NCBI GenBank assembly: GCA_045633565.1
Contig: JAZQYO010000019.1
Span: 62,001-126,000 of the forward strand
Source: RGIG7450 sp045633565
GTDB lineage: Bacteria > Bacillota > Clostridia > RUG12999
DNA: 64,000 nucleotides
Direction: 5' to 3'
In this document: one piece after another, positions 59,737 through 64,000 of the stretch
Position numbering within the stretch: position 1 is the first letter of the stretch
Layout: every line of letters starts with the position of its first letter
The notes under the pieces: model-generated
Told to the model about the DNA's origin: nothing
Seen by the model: the letters and a program-made list of their open reading frames with translations, nothing else
The model's database searches: none
Position numbers and translations under genes: made by a program

Positions 59737-62301
59737 TTATACGGTATAACCTAAGTTTACCATTTCAATATTGCCATTAGGACAACGGTTGAAACACATA
59801 CCGCAAGCCACACAATCTTCTTTACGGATGCTTAGCTTGTCTGCATCAATAATTTCGGGTGCAAAATCAGTACAAATAGTTTTACATAACTGACAGCCCT
59901 CTCCACATCCACAGTTAAGACAACGCATTGCTTCCTTTTGCGCCTCTTCTTCGGTCATAACACGTTCGGAAATTTCAAAGCCTTTTGCCCCATCATTAAG
60001 ATTTAGCACGTTGTTATCCTTTTTGAGATATCCTGTTCTCTGACGAACAATTTCGGGATTAACTGTTTTGGTCGCCAAAACGCCCTCAAGTGTTGCTTTA
60101 TCTCCCCTGATGTCGCTATCAATTACCGCAGCAGCGTTTTTACCTGCTGCAATAGCTGTAATAACATTAGCTGAACGAACTGCATTTCCACCTGCATAAA
60201 CGCCTTCAATACTTGTTCGTGCATTGGTAATTTTAATAAAACCGTTTTTGGTTTCAATGTTTCCGAGAGCTTCAGTATCAGCTTCATATTCATTTGAAAG
60301 AATAACCTGTTCGCACGGCAGAGTGAAAATCACTCCATTACGGTTTAATTCGGCTGAGGTCTCTGATATTTTTGTTATATCTACATTGTCTATTAAAACA
60401 ATACCCTCTTTTTCAGCCATTAAAAGTGTTTCTTTGTCAAAACAGCTTTTTCCGTAATTAGCTGTCCACACAAGGGTAACTTGTTTTGCACCAAGTTTTT
60501 TCGCAGTTCTTGCAGAGTCCATAGCAGCAAAACCTTTACCTGCAACCAAAACACTTTCTTTAATTTCAGGAATATTTCCCATTGAAACATTCTTCAAAAA
60601 CTCAACAGCATCCAGAGCTTTATCTGCACCGGGAATCATAGCCGGTTTTTTTCTGTTGCAGCCAATTGCTGAAAATACTACTTCATAACCTGAACTTTTC
60701 AAGCTTTCAAAAGTTATGTCTTTTCCTAATTCCATACCAAATTCAAATCCAACACCATTTTCTTCAAGTGTTTGAATTTCTTTATTAAGTACGTCTTTGT
60801 TCAAAGCATAATCAGGAATACCAAATCTCATCAGGCCGCCCGCTTTGGCTTCTTTTTCAAAAATGGTAACAGAATATCCGGCTTTTTTAAGTTCCGATGC
60901 ACACGCAAGGCCCGCAGGACCTGCACCAACAACCGCAACTTTATGACCATTAGGTTCAGCAGTAGCCCAGGCAGGAGTCCATCCCTTTTCCTTTCCGTAT
61001 TCAAGGATAAATCTCTTAAGCTGACGAATTTTAACAGGTGAATCATATCCGCCTCTTATACAAGCATCCTCGCAAGGATGATTGCATACAAAAGCACAGA
61101 TATTCTGCAGAGGATTTTTACCTGTTATAAGGTCATAGGCCTCTTTATATTCACCTTTTGCAATCTTTTGAATATAAGCTTGTGTCGGCACATGGTGCGG
61201 ACATGCACTCTTACAAGGTGCAGAAAGGTTGGGTTCTTTAATCTTTGCGTGTCCTGCAAAAATAGTTACATCGTTAGCTGTTTTAACTTCAGGCACTATC
61301 AGTCCACGCATCTGAGATAAATCGGAGTATCCGTGTTCCTGCATATATTTATCAAGACCTTCAATCATAGGTCTGCAGATATCATATCCGGAAATAAGTG
61401 TTTCAGCACAAACTCCAAGCAAAGTGCCTCCACATAAAATCATCTCAACCGCATCACGCCAGTCAGTAATTCCGCCGGCTGCCATAATAGGCGCATCTAG
61501 ACCACAAACTTTACGAATTTCATAAGTATCACGCTGAGCAAGTGGTTTTAACCATTTACCACAGTGACAACCCATGGATATTTCCTTTTGGAGATGATAA
61601 AAAGCTTTAGCAGGGTCGTCAATATCAATCGGCGGCATACCAAGACGGTTTCCTGTTCCGCCAACTGCATCCACGCCAGCTTCATAAAGAGCCTTTGCTA
61701 CCTTTGCAATCTGACCGCCTTCAGGTGTTAATTTTACAAACAAAGGTATTGATATTGCTTTTTTTACAGCACCGGCAATTTCAGCCGCAACTTCGGCCTG
61801 CTGACCCATGCTTGCGCCTGTCTGTTTTTTTGCAGAGCTGCTTCCACCGCTGGTCATTTCAACGTTGTAGCTCATGTTCGGGCAACACATATTAAGCTCA
61901 ATTATGTCGGCGCCTGCCTCTTCAAATTTCTTTGCCATGTTTACCCAGCCGTCAACACCTGCATCACCGGCATAAGTGATGTTTGCCATAAGCTTTAAAT
62001 CATGAAGTAAGGGCTTGGCATCTCTTATCAGTTTAAGTCCTTCTTCGAATGTAAGTCGTTTTTCTGCAGTAAACGCCAGGGCATCTCTGTCTTTAAAAAG
62101 CGAATAGCGAGGTTTGCGGTTAATATACGGCGCAGGGTCTATACTTAATTTTATAGATGCAGCTGCCCAACCGGTTTCTTCAATTCTCACAAGTTGTTTG
62201 ACAGATTTTGTTGTAGGTCCTGATGCTACGAAAAAGGGGTTTTTAAATGTAACTCCGCCAATAGTAACAGGAATCCTTATGTCTTTAAATTCATTTTTCA
62301 T
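59737..62301 (-). CDS. Permuted dihydropyrimidine-dehydrogenase-like flavoprotein (PreA domain + PreT/GltD domain + ferredoxin)
   Basis: About 854 residues. Residues about 5-330 are an FMN dihydroorotate-dehydrogenase/PreA barrel (NPFFVASGPTTKS, NMCCPNMSYNVE, MAAGGITDWRDAVEMI). About 365-760 form a GltD/PreT-type module: an N-terminal helical Fe-S region (CKSACPHHVPTQAYI, CAFVCNHPCEDAC), an FAD site (AVVGAGPAGLACASEL) and an NAD(P)-type site. The C-terminus has CLNCGCGEGCQLC and a 4Fe-4S CVACGMCFNRCP. In animal DPD the PreT-like part is first; here the order is reversed. The DPD catalytic Cys region (GLACGQ) reads GASMGQ, so pyrimidine activity is doubtful. ATG 62301 preferred over GTG 62310. 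Confidence 0.88.
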   Translation of the reverse strand: MKNEFKDIRIPVTIGGVTFKNPFFVASGPTTKSVKQLVRIEETGWAAASIKLSIDPAPYINRKPRYSLFKDRDALAFTAEKRLTFEEGLKLIRDAKPLLHDLKLMANITYAGDAGVDGWVNMAKKFEEAGADIIELNMCCPNMSYNVEMTSGGSSSAKKQTGASMGQQAEVAAEIAGAVKKAISIPLFVKLTPEGGQIAKVAKALYEAGVDAVGGTGNRLGMPPIDIDDPAKAFYHLQKEISMGCHCGKWLKPLAQRDTYEIRKVCGLDAPIMAAGGITDWRDAVEMILCGGTLLGVCAETLISGYDICRPMIEGLDKYMQEHGYSDLSQMRGLIVPEVKTANDVTIFAGHAKIKEPNLSAPCKSACPHHVPTQAYIQKIAKGEYKEAYDLITGKNPLQNICAFVCNHPCEDACIRGGYDSPVKIRQLKRFILEYGKEKGWTPAWATAEPNGHKVAVVGAGPAGLACASELKKAGYSVTIFEKEAKAGGLMRFGIPDYALNKDVLNKEIQTLEENGVGFEFGMELGKDITFESLKSSGYEVVFSAIGCNRKKPAMIPGADKALDAVEFLKNVSMGNIPEIKESVLVAGKGFAAMDSARTAKKLGAKQVTLVWTANYGKSCFDKETLLMAEKEGIVLIDNVDITKISETSAELNRNGVIFTLPCEQVILSNEYEADTEALGNIETKNGFIKITNARTSIEGVYAGGNAVRSANVITAIAAGKNAAAVIDSDIRGDKATLEGVLATKTVNPEIVRQRTGYLKKDNNVLNLNDGAKGFEISERVMTEEEAQKEAMRCLNCGCGEGCQLCKTICTDFAPEIIDADKLSIRKEDCVACGMCFNRCPNGNIEMVNLGYTV

Positions 62302-62314
62302 TGATAACACATTC

Positions 62315-63376
62315 CTATTTTGAATTTTTTATATTAACTCCATCACCGGCAGCTTTGTAAATCAGGTTAATAACTCTTAAAGTTTCATAACCGTCTATAC
62401 CTCTTAAGCCTACCTGTGCATCTTTTCCTGCAAGTGCGCAGTCAACAAAATGATTTATCTCTCCGCAGTAACCAAGAGAATATTTTTCATCAACCGCAAC
62501 ATTTGACCAACCTGTAGTAACCTCAGCCTTTTCAATTGTGTAATCAAGACCCGGAATTGAAAAGACTTTTACGGGACCGGAGAAAGATAAATCAACATGA
62601 ATAGTTCCTTTTTCACAGTAAACATCAAGAATATCTTCCATACCGCCTACAGTAACATAGTTTGCTTCAAGTGTAGCGTATGTACCGTCAGCAAAGCGCA
62701 TAAATGCACCTGCCCAGTCCTCACCTTCCATCTTCTGATGAAGAATGTTGTTTTCTCCTCCACCTGATGTCATAGCAGAAATCTCAGACCATTTATTATC
62801 TTTCATTGCAAGCATAAAAGCTACGGGGTGAACACCTAAATGCACCATACATCCGCCACCGCAGTATTTAATTGTCTGCGCAAAAGGACTATGCGAACCG
62901 CTGTGACATTCTCTTGCACGAACATAAAGCATTTTACCGAGTTGACCACTTTCAATTATTGAAATCGCCTTTCTGAAAGCAGGTGCAAAGAGCCAGTCCT
63001 CTGCATAATAGATATGTTTGCCGAGCTTTTCTGCTGTGTTTACCATATCTTCTGCATCCTCAACGGTTGTTGCAAGAGGTTTTTCACATATAATATCTCT
63101 GCCTGCGTTCATTGCCTTTATTGCAACATCGTGATGCAAAAAGTTTGGCATACAGATGTCAACAAGGTCACAATCGCAATTGTTAATAGCAGTATCAATA
63201 TCATCATAGGCTTCATAGTCTTTAAAACCATATCTGTCTGCTAATTTTTTTATGGCATCCGTGTTTTTATCACATATACCAACAATGTCCACCTTATCTA
63301 AAATTCTGCTATACCCATCCGAATGCAAATCTGCAGAAAAGGCAGCACCAATTATAAGCACTCTTAATTTTTTCAT
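62315..63376 (-). CDS. Gfo/Idh/MocA-family oxidoreductase
   Basis: 353 residues. A Rossmann fold (LRVLIIGAAFSADLHSDGY) with CEKPLATTVEDAEDMV, the GGGCMVHLGVHPVAFML catalytic-region motif and a C-terminal alpha/beta domain. The family oxidises or reduces sugars, inositols and related compounds with NAD(P). It lies 21 bases after the creatininase-family gene and 13 before the fused flavoprotein. Confidence 0.93.
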   Translation of the reverse strand: MKKLRVLIIGAAFSADLHSDGYSRILDKVDIVGICDKNTDAIKKLADRYGFKDYEAYDDIDTAINNCDCDLVDICMPNFLHHDVAIKAMNAGRDIICEKPLATTVEDAEDMVNTAEKLGKHIYYAEDWLFAPAFRKAISIIESGQLGKMLYVRARECHSGSHSPFAQTIKYCGGGCMVHLGVHPVAFMLAMKDNKWSEISAMTSGGGENNILHQKMEGEDWAGAFMRFADGTYATLEANYVTVGGMEDILDVYCEKGTIHVDLSFSGPVKVFSIPGLDYTIEKAEVTTGWSNVAVDEKYSLGYCGEINHFVDCALAGKDAQVGLRGIDGYETLRVINLIYKAAGDGVNIKNSK

Positions 63377-63397
63377 ACTGTTTTCTCCTTTATTAAG

Positions 63398-64000
63398 TTA
63401 AAATTCGCTATAACCGAATTTTTCTTTATTTGTCATATAATCAAAAGCTCTGCCGAATTCTTCTACCGCAAGCCTTGTATATTCTTCAAGAAAACGCTCA
63501 CCTTTTTCTGCAGTAGCTCTTGTGGGTTCACCCCACACGCCATCAGGACACGCGCGGAAAATACTACCATAATTCAGGTAGGGTCTTGGAACATCGGGAA
63601 CAAAATCTACCGCCTTGTCCATGTGCACAGTCTCAGGTGCAATGGCAAGCATCTGAGAAGTTTCTGACTCATCAGCATGAAGTCCCGGTGTTTCAAGTAT
63701 ACCTTCTATCGCAAGGATATCTGACGAAACAATTGCAACCTGCAAATCCGGTTGAAATTTAGCATTTAAATCTCTTACAAGAGGGGTGGTGATAAAAATC
63801 CCACCATGAGTTGTTATAATTCCAACACGTTTGAAGCCCTGCAACTTAAGGCTCATAATAATATCGTGCATCATTTGGTAAAAGGTTGTCGGCTCCATCC
63901 ACACTGTTCCCTTTTTACCCATGTGCTCACGACAAGTTGAAACCGGAAGTGCGGGAAGCAAAAATGCATCCATTTTTTCTGCTACACGTCTGCCAACTTC
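63398..64000 (-). CDS. Creatininase-family metal-dependent hydrolase (partial, 5' end outside window)
   Basis: Open to the window end; the visible part is about 200 residues. Motifs are FLLPALPVSTCREHMGKKGT (the PAxxxGxxxEH-like strand) and RVGIITTHGG (family NGHGG, here THGG), followed by HADESETSQMLAIAPETV (the metal-binding E of HAGExETS). The family hydrolyses cyclic amides or related compounds: creatinine, formamides and dehydro-inosose. An internal ATG at 63973 is not the start, because the frame continues upstream as EVGRRVAEK. Confidence 0.9.
   Translation of the reverse strand, partial: EVGRRVAEKMDAFLLPALPVSTCREHMGKKGTVWMEPTTFYQMMHDIIMSLKLQGFKRVGIITTHGGIFITTPLVRDLNAKFQPDLQVAIVSSDILAIEGILETPGLHADESETSQMLAIAPETVHMDKAVDFVPDVPRPYLNYGSIFRACPDGVWGEPTRATAEKGERFLEEYTRLAVEEFGRAFDYMTNKEKFGYSEF

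Overview
The window is a low-GC, gene-dense stretch from an endospore-forming member of the Clostridia, or a close relative. Signs of this are strong Shine-Dalgarno sites, near-consensus sigma-A promoters with 17-bp spacers, S-layer-homology (SLH) proteins, a membrane pyrophosphatase, GatCAB, and two sporulation/germination genes (gpr and a cwlD-like amidase). The species cannot be named from the sequence. No phage, IS element, plasmid functions or CRISPR array were seen; most of the window is chromosomal housekeeping.

Layout. 0-8 kb: AraC-type regulator, tRNA-Pro, MFS transporter, secreted RCC1-propeller protein, ribosome hibernation factor hpf, NahK-like sugar kinase, asnS, and a convergent FHA-RDD membrane gene. 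8.3-16.4 kb: one operon of a membrane-anchored MPN-like protein, ligA, gatC, gatA, gatB and rnr. 16.4-23.3 kb: yitT-like gene, LysR regulator, tcdA-like gene, small DMT-type permease, SLH protein, tandem-AbrB regulator, unknown gene and cwlD-like gene. 23.4-29.5 kb: an envelope operon of adaptor (Met/Gly-rich tail), MacB-type ATPase, permease and SLH protein. 29.6-33.4 kb: hppA, then a glpP/HAD-IIA phosphatase pair behind a leader with a possible attenuator. 33.4-33.8 kb: tRNA-Leu followed by an unexplained mosaic of tRNA-derived repeats and a 19-bp perfect inverted repeat. 33.9-42.6 kb: the rimP-nusA-ylxR-ylxQ-infB-rbfA-nrnA-truB operon, ending in a putative glycoside hydrolase. 42.7-50.3 kb: htpG; the xerC-like, ttcA-like, yfcE-like and small Cys-rich genes; and dapA-dapB-lysA behind a lysine riboswitch with a clear terminator. 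50.3-57.7 kb: HIT protein, alaS, recG, gpr and an mtaD-like deaminase. 57.8-64 kb: a tightly packed catabolic operon (creatininase-family hydrolase, Gfo/Idh oxidoreductase, a permuted dihydropyrimidine-dehydrogenase-like fusion, an SDR and an Ldh-family dehydrogenase), cut by the window end.

The parts most likely to be under-described are the tRNA-Leu downstream element, the MPN-like protein heading the ligA-gatCAB operon, the tandem AbrB single-chain regulator, the glpP/HAD-IIA pair, the adaptor/ABC/SLH operon and the reordered dehydrogenase in the catabolic cluster. Start codons were moved from the longest reading frame wherever an SD, promoter or terminator showed the upstream codon to be wrong.
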